Both the position numbers and the translations under genes were made by a program. Below are positions 1-8,362 of a stretch of 41,249 nt of DNA, piece after piece. Each line of letters begins with the position of its first letter. Within the stretch, counting starts at the first letter, position 1. Origin of the DNA: Caballeronia megalochromosomata (GTDB lineage: Bacteria > Pseudomonadota > Gammaproteobacteria > Burkholderiales > Burkholderiaceae); the NCBI GenBank assembly GCA_001580565.1, contig LRBF01000249.1:1-41249 (forward strand). The letters run 5' to 3'. The notes beneath the pieces were generated by a model. The model ran no database searches and had not been told where the DNA came from. It saw only the letters and a list, made by a program, of their open reading frames with translations.

Positions 1-190
1 CAGTTCTGCTTGTGGGGGCACTCGCTATTGCCGGGCCATTCAGCCAATCGCCTGTGCCGCGGCCGGCATGAAGTGCTCAGGCTGGGACAAGCTGTTTCTT
101 TGGTTACTTTCTTTGCAGCAGCAAAGAAAGTGACTGCCGCCCCGCATAGGGGCAACACCAATAAACCGACACGAAAACAGGACTCCACGA
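1..190 (+). repeat. Interspersed structured repeat, copy A (5'-truncated by window edge)
   Basis: This is one of four copies of the same element in the window (others near 3046, 3411 and 41113). The core is a hairpin with arms around ACTTTCTTTGC and GCAAAGAAAGT and a four-base AGCA loop (103-134). In this copy the outer stem pairs are G-C, T-A and T.G. A second small hairpin, GCCCC-N5-GGGGC, follows at about 140-155. The first bases already match the middle of copies B and C, so the 5' part is missing. It lies immediately downstream of the livMG stop codon, in antisense orientation to the liv operon. Any peptide readable across it reflects the conserved repeat and I do not call it a gene. Confidence 0.85.
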
Positions 191-200
191 AAAAAATCCA

Positions 201-2147
201 TCAAGCCACCTGAACAGCAGCCTGCCCCCCCAAATAAGCCTCGATAACCTTCTCATTAGCCTGAATCTCCGAAGGCTTCCCTTCAGCGATTTTCTGCCCG
301 AAATCCAGCACCGAAACGACATCGCAAACACTCATCACCACATCCATGTGATGCTCGATCAACACGAGCGTGATGCCGTGATTGCGCACCTTGCGAATAA
401 TGGCCACCAGTTCCCGAATATCCGGCGCGGTCAACCCCGCCGCGGGTTCATCGAGCAAAAGCAATTGCGGATCGAGCGCCAAAGCACGCGCGATCTCGAG
501 CAGACGCTGCTTGCCGTAAGGCAGATTGCGCGCTTCCTCGCCCGCGACATTGTCCAGCCCGACAAAGCGCAGCATATTGAACGCGCGCTCACGCGCCGCA
601 CGCTCTTCACGCCGATACCGCGCACTCATCAAACCGACATCCGCAAAGTTGGACCTGAAAGTGTGATGCAAGCCAACCAGCACATTCTCCAGCGCCGTCA
701 TCTCGCCAAAGAGCTGCACGTTCTGAAATGTCCGCGCAATGCCCGACAACGCGATCGTCGACGACGTCCGCCCCGCGAGCGATTGCCCTTCGTATTCGAT
801 CGCACCCGCCGTCGGCACATAGATGCCCGTCAGCACGTTCATCATCGTGCTCTTGCCCGAGCCGTTCGGCCCGATAAGCCCGTGAATCGTGCCGCGCCTG
901 ACCGTCAGGTTCACGTCGTTCAACGCCTTCAGGCCGCTGAACTGCATCAGCACCCCGCGCACGTCCAGGATCGTGTCCGCGCCCTGCGTTCCGACCGCCG
1001 CCACCGCATCGTCCTCACGCGTGTGGCTCGCGAGGGCGTCGGTATCGACCTTCGTCACACGCGCGCGGCCGAGATTGAGCGTCTTGCGCACGAAGCCGAC
1101 GATGCCATCCTGCAGGTAATACACGACCAGCAGGATCATCAGGCCGAAGATGGTCAGACGCCAGTCAGTCAACGCATCGATCCAGAATGAAAACACGGCG
1201 AGTCCCGCCGTGCCGATGATCGGCACCGCGACACGCTGCGGCGTCGTGGTCTTGCGCGCGAGCGCGAGCACCGCGCCCGCGACCACGATCACCGCAAGCA
1301 CCGTCGCGACGACGCGGAAGTTTGCTATATCGTCGAGCAGCTTCGGCAGCATCACGATGACCGTCGAGCCGATGATCGCGCCCGTGCGCGTCTTGCGCCC
1401 GCCCATGATGATCGCGAGCAGGAACAGGATCGTCAGCTCGAAGTTATACGTGTTCGGCGAAATGTACTGCTCGGAGTACGAGTAGAGACACCCCGCGAGT
1501 CCCGCAAAGCCCGCGCTGATCACGAACGCATACACCTTGTAGCGATACACCGACACGCCCATGCAGTCCGATGCGATCGGGCTGTCGCGCAACGCCTCGA
1601 ACGCGCGCCCGAGATGCGACTTCAGCACGCGATGCACGACGATCAGCGACACGACAAGCAATGCCGCGACGAGCCAGTAATACTGCACTTCATCGAGCCT
1701 GTGCCCGGCGAACATCGGCTTCGGGATCTTGAGGCCCATCGGTCCGTTCGTCAGGAAATCCATCTCGTTGATGAGGATCTGGATGATCGTGCCGAACGCG
1801 AGCGTCACCATCGCGAGATACGGGCCGGATACGCGCAGCGCGGGCAACGCGAGGATCGCGCCGAAGCCGGCCGTCACCAGAATCGAGAGCGGTGCGGTCA
1901 CGTAGAACGGCATGCCGAGTTTCATGAAGAGCACGCCCGCCGTGTATGCGCCTACGCCGAACAGGCCCGCATGACCGAGCGATACCTGTCCCGTATAACC
2001 GACCACGATATCGAGCCCGAACAGCAGGATCGCGTAGATCATGATGGTTTCGACGAGATGGATGTAGTACGGGTTGCCCGATACCACCGGAAAAATCGCG
2101 AGCGCGGCAAGTCCGGCAAGCGCTGCAATCCAGTTCTTTGCTTTCAT
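201..2147 (-). CDS. livMG: Branched-chain amino acid ABC transporter, fused permease (LivM) and ATPase (LivG)
   Basis: A 648-residue inner-membrane protein that combines two subunits normally made separately. Residues 1-345 are the LivM-type permease, with many hydrophobic segments and the family sequence around VVGYTGQVSLGHAGLFGVGAYT (positions 48-69). Residues 395-640 are a complete LivG-type nucleotide-binding domain: Walker A GPNGSGKST (426-434), signature LPYGK (542-546), Walker B LLLLDEP (562-568) and the H-loop His (599). About 50 residues link them. I chose the ATG at 2147 because the LivM sequence begins MKAKNW there, a GAGG lies just upstream, and livH ends only 10 bases before. Permease-ATPase fusions are known in this family. 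The second ATPase, LivF, is not in the window; repeat copy A follows instead. Confidence 0.93.
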   Translation of the reverse strand: MKAKNWIAALAGLAALAIFPVVSGNPYYIHLVETIMIYAILLFGLDIVVGYTGQVSLGHAGLFGVGAYTAGVLFMKLGMPFYVTAPLSILVTAGFGAILALPALRVSGPYLAMVTLAFGTIIQILINEMDFLTNGPMGLKIPKPMFAGHRLDEVQYYWLVAALLVVSLIVVHRVLKSHLGRAFEALRDSPIASDCMGVSVYRYKVYAFVISAGFAGLAGCLYSYSEQYISPNTYNFELTILFLLAIIMGGRKTRTGAIIGSTVIVMLPKLLDDIANFRVVATVLAVIVVAGAVLALARKTTTPQRVAVPIIGTAGLAVFSFWIDALTDWRLTIFGLMILLVVYYLQDGIVGFVRKTLNLGRARVTKVDTDALASHTREDDAVAAVGTQGADTILDVRGVLMQFSGLKALNDVNLTVRRGTIHGLIGPNGSGKSTMMNVLTGIYVPTAGAIEYEGQSLAGRTSSTIALSGIARTFQNVQLFGEMTALENVLVGLHHTFRSNFADVGLMSARYRREERAARERAFNMLRFVGLDNVAGEEARNLPYGKQRLLEIARALALDPQLLLLDEPAAGLTAPDIRELVAIIRKVRNHGITLVLIEHHMDVVMSVCDVVSVLDFGQKIAEGKPSEIQANEKVIEAYLGGQAAVQVA

Positions 2148-2157
2148 CGTCGCCGCC

Positions 2158-3030
2158 TCAGACTTTCTTGATCGCCGTCTTGCCGAAGAGACCTGCGGGC
2201 TTGACCGCAAGCACGATCAAGAGCAGCACGAGCCCCGGCACGTCCTTGTAGCCGGTGGAAATGTAGAAGCCGGTCGTCGTCTCCGCGATGCCAAGAATCA
2301 TCCCGCCGACGATGATGCCCATGCCGCTCGACAGACCGCCGATGATCGCCACGGCGAACGCCTTGAGGCCGAGCACCGCGCCCATCGTCGCGCCGGTCAG
2401 TGTGAGCGGCGCGATCAACACCCCTGCAAATGCAGCGGTCAACGATGAAAGCGCATACGAGAACATGATGACGAGCCCCGTGTTGATGCCCATGAGCGAC
2501 GCCGCATCGCGATCGTTCGCGGTCGCGACCACGGCCTTGCCGAAGATCGTCTTGCGGTTGAAGAACTCGACCGCGAGCATCATGACGAGCGCGCCGCCGA
2601 CGACGAGCAGTTCCATCGGCAGCACGTTCGCGCCGAACACCTTGAGCGGCGCTTCGGGCAGCGGCGACGGAAAGCGCAGATCGTCGCGGCCCCACACGTT
2701 TTCCGCGACGTTCTTGAAGATGATGCCGAGCGCGATCGTCGACATGATCCAGCCGAATTCGGACTTGATTTTGATCGCGGGGCGCACGCCGATGCGTTCG
2801 ACGAACGCGCCTTGGAATAGCCCGAAGAGGCATACCAGTGGAATCATCAGCCAGTAGTTGACGCCCGCCGAGACGAGCGTGAGACCGACGAGCGCGCCGA
2901 GCATCAGGGCATCGCCCTGGCCGAAGTTCAGCGTGCCCGAGGTGGCGAAGGTGAGTTGATAACCGAAGGCGATCACGGCGTAGATCATGCCGAGGGCGAC
3001 GCCGCTGTAGATGAGTTGCAGGAGGATCAT
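2158..3030 (-). CDS. livH: Branched-chain amino acid ABC transporter permease LivH
   Basis: A 290-residue integral membrane permease of the LivH family, with hydrophobic segments along its whole length. It should pair with the LivM half of the next gene to form the channel for leucine/isoleucine/valine-type substrates delivered by LivK. The reading frame stays open for 258 more bases upstream, into the neighbouring repeat. I placed the start at 3030 because the family N-terminus (MILLQLIYSGVALG) begins there and the upstream residues are repeat-derived. The stop is 10 bases before the livMG start, so the two are surely co-transcribed. livK lies upstream on the same strand but is separated by about 680 bases of repeat DNA. 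Confidence 0.93.
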   Translation of the reverse strand: MILLQLIYSGVALGMIYAVIAFGYQLTFATSGTLNFGQGDALMLGALVGLTLVSAGVNYWLMIPLVCLFGLFQGAFVERIGVRPAIKIKSEFGWIMSTIALGIIFKNVAENVWGRDDLRFPSPLPEAPLKVFGANVLPMELLVVGGALVMMLAVEFFNRKTIFGKAVVATANDRDAASLMGINTGLVIMFSYALSSLTAAFAGVLIAPLTLTGATMGAVLGLKAFAVAIIGGLSSGMGIIVGGMILGIAETTTGFYISTGYKDVPGLVLLLIVLAVKPAGLFGKTAIKKV

Positions 3031-3045
3031 GGTTTGCGCTTCTAT

Positions 3046-3295
3046 GGAATCCTGATTTCGCGTCGGTCTATTGGCACTGCCCCTCCCCGGGGCGGGGGTC
3101 ACTTTCTTTGCTGCTGCAAAGAAAGTAACCAAAGAAAGCAGCTTTTCCCATCCAAAGTGCTTCATGCCGGCCGCGGCACAGGCGATTGACCTAATGGCCC
3201 GCCAGTAGCGAGTGCCCCCACAAAACTCACCGGGCTTGGATCGCGCACGGTCTGTCACATCGCACCACACAACAAACTGGTTCAGCACCGAATAG
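3046..3295 (-). repeat. Interspersed structured repeat, copy B (full length, about 250 bp)
   Basis: Reads 5' to 3' on the minus strand. From 3295 down it starts with a GTGCTGAACC motif shared with copy C, then ACAGACCGTGCGCG, then GCCATT...CGCCTGTGCCGCGGCCGGC, then the core hairpin at 3097-3130, then a GCCCC/GGGGC hairpin, and ends near GGATTCC. The outer stem pairs match copy A rather than copy C, but pairing is preserved. It faces copy C head to head, with about 115 bases between them (3296-3410). That spacer contains a repeated TGTGCCGGCGCT but no gene. Confidence 0.85.
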
Positions 3296-3410
3296 CTCCG
3301 GCCCGCTTCGCGGCCGACCGGCTAATCGGGTGTGCCGGCGCTCCTGCCCTTCCATCCTCTCGTCGGTCTCCCTTGCATGCCCAACGGCAGCGCGTAGCGC
3401 TGTGCCGGCG

Positions 3411-3673
3411 CTATTTCGTGCTGAACCCGCGCGCTATAACTTCTAGCTCGTCAGACCGTGCGCGGTCCAAGCCGCGCGAGACCTACGAGGGCACTCGCTA
3501 CTGCCGGGCCATTCAACCAATCGCCTGTGCCGCGGCCGGCGTGAGGCACTTTGGATGGGAAAGCTGCTTTCTTTGCCTACTTTCTTTGCAGCAGCAAAGA
3601 AAGTAGGTGCCGCCCCGCACAGGGGCAACGCCAATAGACCGACACGAAAACGGGACCCCGCGAAGCGAAAGCC
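3411..3673 (+). repeat. Interspersed structured repeat, copy C (full length)
   Basis: Plus-strand copy, opposed to copy B. The core hairpin is a perfect 14-bp stem (arms 3576-3589 and 3594-3607) with an AGCA loop. Its outer pairs are T-A, C-G, C-G, where copies A and B have T.G, T-A, G-C, so the change is compensatory. The second hairpin GCCCC-GCACA-GGGGC follows. Because B and C are inverted relative to each other, a liv transcript through 3046-3673 could also fold into one very long imperfect hairpin. The repeat ends about 40 bases from the livK stop codon. Confidence 0.85.
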
Positions 3674-3713
3674 AAAACAAAAGCAAAAGCAAAAGCCCCC
3701 TCAAACGCCAACG

Positions 3714-4931
3714 TCAGTTAGAAGCAGTAGTAGCCTGCTTGCTACGCAAAGTCCCGCCGCCTTTCTTGTCGGCGTCATACGCATAGATCACACGGCCGCT
3801 CTTCACTTCGCCGATCACCGGCACGTTCGGCGTGATCGCTTCATGATCGGCCTTCGTAAAGGGCTTGTCGTAGACCATTACGACGCCTTCCACCTTCGTG
3901 TTGAGGTTCTCGAGCGCTTCCTTCACTTTCGGGCCATCCGTCGTGCCGGCCTGCTTGATCGCCGCCGCCAGCAGATACACCGAGTCATACCCTTGCGCCG
4001 CCGACACCGGCGAGTCGATGCGATCGCTCTTCGGCTTGAATTCCTTCACGTAGGCATCGATGAAGGCCTTGCGCTTCGGCGTATTCGCTTCCTGAATGAA
4101 GGTCTGCGGCATGCGCGCGCCTTCGCCGTTCGCGCCGGCATTGTCGATATAGTTCGCCATCGACAGCGTCCAGCTACCGATCAGCGGCACTTTCCAGCCG
4201 AGCTTGGCCATGCCGTTCGCGATCTGCGCGAGCTCAGGCCCGATGCCGTAGGTCAGCACCGCTTCCGCGCCCGCTTCCTTCGCCTTGAGCAACTGGGCCG
4301 TCATGTCGACGTCCTTGATGTTGAACTTCTCGACGGCGACCGGCTTCACGCCTTTCGCGGCCAGCGCCTTCTCCAGATCCTCGCGGCCGAGCTGGCCGTA
4401 GTTGGTCGAATCGGCGAGGATCGCTACCTTTTTGAAGCCGCGCTTGGTCACGGCTTCCTCGACGATCATCGGCGCCTGGATGCGGTCGGCGGCGGCGTTG
4501 CGGAATACGTAGTTATCGGATTGATCGTCGAATTGCTTCGTCACCACCGTGCCCGTCGCGACGTTGTTGAAGACGGGAATCTTCGCTTCCTGGAAGAAGC
4601 GCTGCGACGCGAGCGCGACGCCCGTATTGATATAGCCGACGACCGCGACCACCTTCTCCTTGTTGATGAGCTCCTGCGCAATCTGCACGCCGCGCTCGTT
4701 CTTCGCTTCGTCATCGCGCTCGACGAGCACGAGCTGACGGCCGAGCACGCCGCCCGACTTGTTGATCTCGGCGGTGGCGAGACGCACGCCGTCGCGCATG
4801 CTGACACCCATGGAAGACGAACCGCCCGTGAACGGACCATCGACACCGATCTTGATCGGGTCCGCCGCGTGCGCCAACGAGAAAACGCCGAACGCGAGCG
4901 TGCTCGCGATGAGCTTCATCTTCATACCCAT
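3714..4931 (-). CDS. livK: Branched-chain amino acid ABC transporter, periplasmic substrate-binding protein
   Basis: A 405-residue type I periplasmic binding protein. A signal peptide (basic MGMKMK start, hydrophobic core, AHA cleavage site before ADPIKIG, about residue 22) sends it to the periplasm. The mature sequence begins with the family strand IKIGVDGPFTGG and continues with the Leu/Ile/Val-binding fold. Three ATGs lie close together (4931, 4925, 4919). I prefer 4931 because GGAG sits seven bases upstream. It is first in the livK-livH-livMG order on the minus strand and should deliver substrate to that permease. The separation from livH by a repeat pair may let it be expressed more strongly than the membrane genes. 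The exact ligand cannot be read from sequence. Confidence 0.92.
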   Translation of the reverse strand: MGMKMKLIASTLAFGVFSLAHAADPIKIGVDGPFTGGSSSMGVSMRDGVRLATAEINKSGGVLGRQLVLVERDDEAKNERGVQIAQELINKEKVVAVVGYINTGVALASQRFFQEAKIPVFNNVATGTVVTKQFDDQSDNYVFRNAAADRIQAPMIVEEAVTKRGFKKVAILADSTNYGQLGREDLEKALAAKGVKPVAVEKFNIKDVDMTAQLLKAKEAGAEAVLTYGIGPELAQIANGMAKLGWKVPLIGSWTLSMANYIDNAGANGEGARMPQTFIQEANTPKRKAFIDAYVKEFKPKSDRIDSPVSAAQGYDSVYLLAAAIKQAGTTDGPKVKEALENLNTKVEGVVMVYDKPFTKADHEAITPNVPVIGEVKSGRVIYAYDADKKGGGTLRSKQATTASN

Positions 4932-5136
4932 GTGTGTCTCCGTCGCCTGATTCGTTATTTGAAGACCCATGCAACGCCGGACACGCTTTTAAATGCGCTG
5001 CGCGTTATCGATTACATAGGCTGTGAGCGAGTTTAGAAAAATGTAAGGATATGACCATATTCGGACATACCCGAAGAGCACGAGCGTTAGCCCACACCTG
5101 ACGCTTCGTAAGCGCGCGGCGCTCGGCAGCAAGCCC

Positions 5137-5174
5137 AAAAAAAACGCGCGGCGTCCCCGGAGGATCACCGCGCG
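5137..5174 (-). terminator. Rho-independent terminator after the anti-sigma gene
   Basis: On the minus strand a GC-rich inverted repeat (CGCGCGGTG at 5174-5166 and CGCCGCGCG at 5153-5145) encloses a 12-base loop and is followed directly by eight T residues (5144-5137). It lies about 50 bases past the stop codon of the anti-sigma gene. This is the clearest intrinsic terminator in the window. It separates the sigma/anti-sigma operon from livK. Confidence 0.85.
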
Positions 5175-5221
5175 CAACCTTGCGCACCCCTTGAAGTTTC
5201 TTCAGCAAATCAAACTACTTT

Positions 5222-5962
5222 TCAGCGCGGCGCTCCAGTTTCGATCGCATGCGCGAACTGGCGCAGCACCGCGCCCGACGCGTCGGTGACGGCCCAGAAC
5301 GTCATGCCATCGTGATTCCAGCGCGCGAGCGCGTAACCATCGTCGGACTGCGTGACGACCGGCGAGAACTCCTTGTCGTTCGTGTCGCTCTTCGCGTCGC
5401 CCTTGCGCTCGGGAAACACGTACACGTCGATCGGATGTTTCAGGTAGCGATACACCACGACCGCCACCGGCCGATGATCGATGTAATCCAGCCGTCCGCC
5501 GACGAGCGCGAAGCCCGGCCCCGCCGGATCGATCACCGGCGGCGCATAGTCGATGCGGCCGTTGAACCACGGCTTCACGGTGTGCTTGTCGCTGGAGAGC
5601 ACGTCGATGGGACGGTCCGACATCAGCGCGCGCACATGGCTCGACACGATCTCCTGCGCGATGGGCGATGCGCCCGCCACGCCAGTCATGAGCGGCGCCG
5701 CCTGGAACCACAGCATGGTGCCGAGCACGAGTGCGGAGAGCGTCGCGCCGGCGAACGCACCGCCGAAGAACGGCCAGGGCGCCGAGAACAGGTTGCTCCA
5801 GCCGCCCTTCGCGGCGCGCGCCGGCAAGCGCGTGCGGGCGTCCCGTTCGGCTTCCTCCCGCACGCGCGCCAGCACTTGCGCCCGCAGATGCACGGGTGCG
5901 CGCTGATAGAGCGAACCATCGGTGAGCCTCGTATCGAGCGAGGCGGTGTCGTTATTTTCCAT
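5222..5962 (-). CDS. Probable anti-sigma factor (single-pass membrane protein)
   Basis: A 246-residue protein with an N-terminal cytoplasmic part of about 64 residues rich in charged amino acids, one transmembrane segment (about 65-86), and an extracytoplasmic domain. The domain contains the motifs ALVGGRLDYIDHRPVAVVVY and HPIDVYVFP that I associate with membrane anti-sigma regulators next to ECF sigma genes. Its ATG (5962) lies 11 bases inside the end of the sigma gene, so the two are translationally coupled. By family logic the N-terminus binds and inhibits the sigma factor, and the outer domain senses an envelope or redox signal. There is no HxxxCxxC zinc motif, so it is not a ZAS-type anti-sigma. 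A strong terminator follows. Confidence 0.75.
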   Translation of the reverse strand: MENNDTASLDTRLTDGSLYQRAPVHLRAQVLARVREEAERDARTRLPARAAKGGWSNLFSAPWPFFGGAFAGATLSALVLGTMLWFQAAPLMTGVAGASPIAQEIVSSHVRALMSDRPIDVLSSDKHTVKPWFNGRIDYAPPVIDPAGPGFALVGGRLDYIDHRPVAVVVYRYLKHPIDVYVFPERKGDAKSDTNDKEFSPVVTQSDDGYALARWNHDGMTFWAVTDASGAVLRQFAHAIETGAPR

Positions 5963-6623
5963 TTCCCGACTCCTCTGAATGTCCCGGTCCGGCGCGGCGC
6001 ACGAGGCGCACGCTCGGCTTGTCCTGGCCCCCCTGGGCCGCGCGCACCGCCCCCGCCAGCATCTTGCGGCCGCGCGCGAGCCGCGACATCACCGTGCCGA
6101 TCGGCACGCCGGTCACGGATGCGACTTCCTTGTAACTCATGTCTTCCAGCTCACGTAACACCAGCACCTCGCGAAAGGCGATCGGCAGCGCCTCCAGCGC
6201 GCGATGCACCAGATGAACTTCGTCGCGGCGCACGGCGAGCGTCTCCGGGTCGACCGCGCCTTCCTCCGACCAGCCCGGCAGCGCTTCGTCGCCACCCAGT
6301 TCTTCGTCGTAAGGCGTCGCGTCCGCGAGTTGCACGCGCCGCCGCCATTCCGTGAACCACGTATTGCGCACGATCGCGAGCAGCCATGCCCGCGCGTTCG
6401 CTTCCTCGCCGCCCTCGAATCCACCGAAAAAACGGAACGCGCGCAGATAGGCTTCCTGCACGACATCGTCCGCGTCGCTCGCGCTGCCCGACAGCCAGCG
6501 CGCGAGGTTGTACGCGGCGTCCAGGTGCGGCATCACCGTCGCCTCGAAACGCGCGTGCACCGCCTCGGCGCCCGCCTGGCCGCGGCGCCCGGACTTGTCT
6601 TCTTTCGACCTGCTTGGCCACAT
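5952..6623 (-). CDS. ECF-family RNA polymerase sigma factor
   Basis: A 223-residue sigma-70-family factor. Region 2 (about residues 30-95) contains DDVVQEAYLRAFRFF and the promoter-melting WLLAIVRNTWFTEWRRR stretch. Region 4 (about 133-190) contains ALPIAFREVLVLRELEDMSY and a helix-turn-helix ending GTVMSRLARGRKML. The frame is open far upstream. The start at 6623 is supported by AAAGGAGA at good spacing and by the expected family length. The 3' end overlaps the anti-sigma gene. The divergent metallophosphoesterase-cupredoxin pair is the likely target operon: both sides carry a GGGAATA box with a GT-starting element 17 bases downstream, as expected for autoregulation. Confidence 0.93.
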   Translation of the reverse strand: MWPSRSKEDKSGRRGQAGAEAVHARFEATVMPHLDAAYNLARWLSGSASDADDVVQEAYLRAFRFFGGFEGGEEANARAWLLAIVRNTWFTEWRRRVQLADATPYDEELGGDEALPGWSEEGAVDPETLAVRRDEVHLVHRALEALPIAFREVLVLRELEDMSYKEVASVTGVPIGTVMSRLARGRKMLAGAVRAAQGGQDKPSVRLVRRAGPGHSEESGNGK

Positions 6624-6704
6624 CACGCGGGTCTCCTTTCGACAACCACGTTCGGAAAACATCCTTCGGGCGCAGCCGGCATTGCCTTTCCGCGCCTTCC
6701 CCTC

Positions 6705-6734
6705 CGTTACTCCCCGCGCGGACGGTTTATTCCC
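6705..6734 (-). promoter_or_regulatory. Candidate ECF promoter for the sigma/anti-sigma operon
   Basis: On the minus strand GGGAATA (6734-6728) is followed after exactly 17 bases by GTAACG (6710-6705). The same layout, GGGAATA-N17-GT, occurs on the plus strand at 6765-6794 facing the other way. The two lie back to back around an A8 tract (6751-6758). A GGAA-type -35 box is usual for ECF factors. The shared arrangement suggests that the sigma factor drives both itself and the divergent operon. The assignment is inferred from the paired motif only. Confidence 0.5.
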
Positions 6735-6764
6735 GTTCGCAGCCGGGCCTAAAAAAAATATAGC

Positions 6765-6794
6765 GGGAATATCCGGGCGCTTTCCAAGGTTCGA
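6765..6794 (+). promoter_or_regulatory. Candidate ECF promoter for the metallophosphoesterase-cupredoxin operon
   Basis: GGGAATA (6765-6771), 17 bases, then GTTCGA (6789-6794), giving a predicted leader of about 130 bases before the ATG at 6931. It mirrors the minus-strand element at 6705-6734. The whole 6624-6930 gap holds only these divergent elements and the ribosome binding sites. Confidence 0.5.
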
Positions 6795-6930
6795 TGGACG
6801 GATGCCTGAGCGACGCCGCCCGACCGAGCGGACGTCGCGGGCTTCGCGCCCATGCATCGAGCCGCCATGGGCGTGACTTCTGCCGATTCGAACGACAAGA
6901 ACCGCGGCCGCAAACATCAGAGGAACCATC

Positions 6931-7920
6931 ATGAAACCCGATCCGACCGCACTGCCCCCGGCGCAGGAACGCGACGAACTCGACGAACACGGCAAGCGCC
7001 GCCGCACCGCACTGTCCTGCATGGCCTGGGCGGGCGCCGGTGTCATCTGGACCGTGAGCGGCGGCGTGCCCGTCTCGCGCCTCATTTCGTCGGCTGAAGC
7101 TGCCGAGAAGACGAGCTCGTTCAGTTTCGTGCAGATCAGCGACAGCCATATCGGCTTCAACAAGGACCCGAACACCGAGCCGACGAGCACGCTCGAAGAG
7201 GCGGTCAATCGCGTGAGCACGATGAAGACGCGCCCCGCCTTCATGATCCACACGGGCGATATCACGCACATGTCGAAGCCCGGCCAGTTCGATACGGCCA
7301 CGCAGATCATCAACAAGGCGGGGATGGACGTGCATTACGTTCCGGGCGAGCACGACGTGCTGGTCGAGGACGGCAATCCGTTCTTCGAGCGCTTCTCCGG
7401 ACAATACGGCAAGGACAGCACGCGCCACTGGTACAGCTTCGATCAGGGCGGCGTGCATTTCATCGGTCTGACCAACGTGATCGACCTGAAGGGCGGCGGC
7501 CTCGGCTTTCTCGGCGATGCGCAGCTCGCGTGGCTCAAGGCTGACCTGCAGGGCAAATCGAGCAGCACGCCGATCGTCGTGTTCGCGCACATTCCGCTGT
7601 GGGCGCTGTATCCGCAATGGGGCTGGGGCACCGACGACAGCGCGCAGGCGCTCGCGCTGCTCAAGCGCTTCGGCTCGGTGACGGTATTGAATGGCCACGT
7701 TCACCAGGTGGCGCAAAAAGTGGAGGGAGAGATGCGTTTCTATTCGGCGATGTCGACCGCGTTTCCGCAGCCCGCGCCGGGCGCGCCGTCCGGGCCCGGA
7801 CCGATGAAGGTGCCGGCGGACCAATTGCGCACCATGCTCGGCCTGCGTGAAGTCACGCATATCGCGGGGCGCTCGCAACTGGCCATCACCGATACGGCGC
7901 TCGCCGCCGCGCAATCATGA
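6931..7920 (+). CDS. Exported calcineurin-like metallophosphoesterase
   Basis: A 329-residue protein. Residues 21-50 form a Tat-like signal: RRRTAL followed by a hydrophobic stretch. The phosphoesterase core shows the family metal ligands in order: D71-x-H73 (SDSHIG), G109-D110, 139-GEHD-142, H220 (FAHIP) and 256-HVH-258 (NGHVHQ). The usual GNHD motif reads GEHD here, so Glu replaces the Asn that normally bridges the metals. The substrate is unknown; family members hydrolyse phosphomonoesters or phosphodiesters with two metals. AGAGGA precedes the ATG. The stop overlaps the cupredoxin start (ATGA), so the two are coupled. Its position opposite the ECF sigma gene suggests envelope stress or metal-linked control. 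Confidence 0.88.
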   Translation: MKPDPTALPPAQERDELDEHGKRRRTALSCMAWAGAGVIWTVSGGVPVSRLISSAEAAEKTSSFSFVQISDSHIGFNKDPNTEPTSTLEEAVNRVSTMKTRPAFMIHTGDITHMSKPGQFDTATQIINKAGMDVHYVPGEHDVLVEDGNPFFERFSGQYGKDSTRHWYSFDQGGVHFIGLTNVIDLKGGGLGFLGDAQLAWLKADLQGKSSSTPIVVFAHIPLWALYPQWGWGTDDSAQALALLKRFGSVTVLNGHVHQVAQKVEGEMRFYSAMSTAFPQPAPGAPSGPGPMKVPADQLRTMLGLREVTHIAGRSQLAITDTALAAAQS

Positions 7921-8330
7921 ACGCCGCCATGATCGCGAGCTATGTCTCGCCCGAAAATCTCCGTCCGCTCGCCGGCAAGTTTCTGCGCAAGGCCGCGTTC
8001 GCGCTCGTCGTCAAGGGTGTCATCAGCGCCGCGATTCCGACGGCCTGCGCGCAGGAGCCCGTGCGACAAGTCGCGCTCGCGAACGCGCCGACCATCTCCA
8101 TCGACAACTTCGCGTTCAGCCAGCCGACGATCACCGTGCCGGCCGGCACGAAGGTGACGTGGGTGAATCACGACGACATGCTGCACACCGTCACCGATGA
8201 AGGAAAGAGCTTCAAGTCCGATCCGCTCGACAGCGGCGAGAGCTTCTCGCATGTGTTCGACAAGCCGGGCACGTACAAGTATTTCTGCTCGCTGCATCCG
8301 CACATGACGGGAACGGTCGTCGTGCAATGA
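7917..8330 (+). CDS. Periplasmic cupredoxin (plastocyanin/amicyanin-like type 1 copper protein)
   Basis: A 137-residue protein with an N-terminal export region ending near ACAQEP (about residue 45), then a small cupredoxin fold. The four type 1 copper ligands are visible: His90 (DMLHTVT), Cys124, His127 and Met130 (CSLHPHM). The C-x2-H-x2-M spacing is that of amicyanin/pseudoazurin-like proteins, which carry single electrons in the periplasm. It is translationally coupled to the metallophosphoesterase by a 4-base overlap. The redox partner is unknown. Together with the ECF sigma/anti-sigma pair this forms a compact four-gene envelope module. Confidence 0.9.
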   Translation: MNAAMIASYVSPENLRPLAGKFLRKAAFALVVKGVISAAIPTACAQEPVRQVALANAPTISIDNFAFSQPTITVPAGTKVTWVNHDDMLHTVTDEGKSFKSDPLDSGESFSHVFDKPGTYKYFCSLHPHMTGTVVVQ

Positions 8331-8362
8331 GTTCGGCTTGGGCGACGCGCGAGGCTGTCCTG

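Noticed and set aside
3555..3680. Peptides readable through the repeats (containing FFAAAKKV) in all four copies
   Set aside because: The similarity is explained by the conserved hairpin DNA. Differences between copies follow base pairing, not codon positions, and starts are not conserved.
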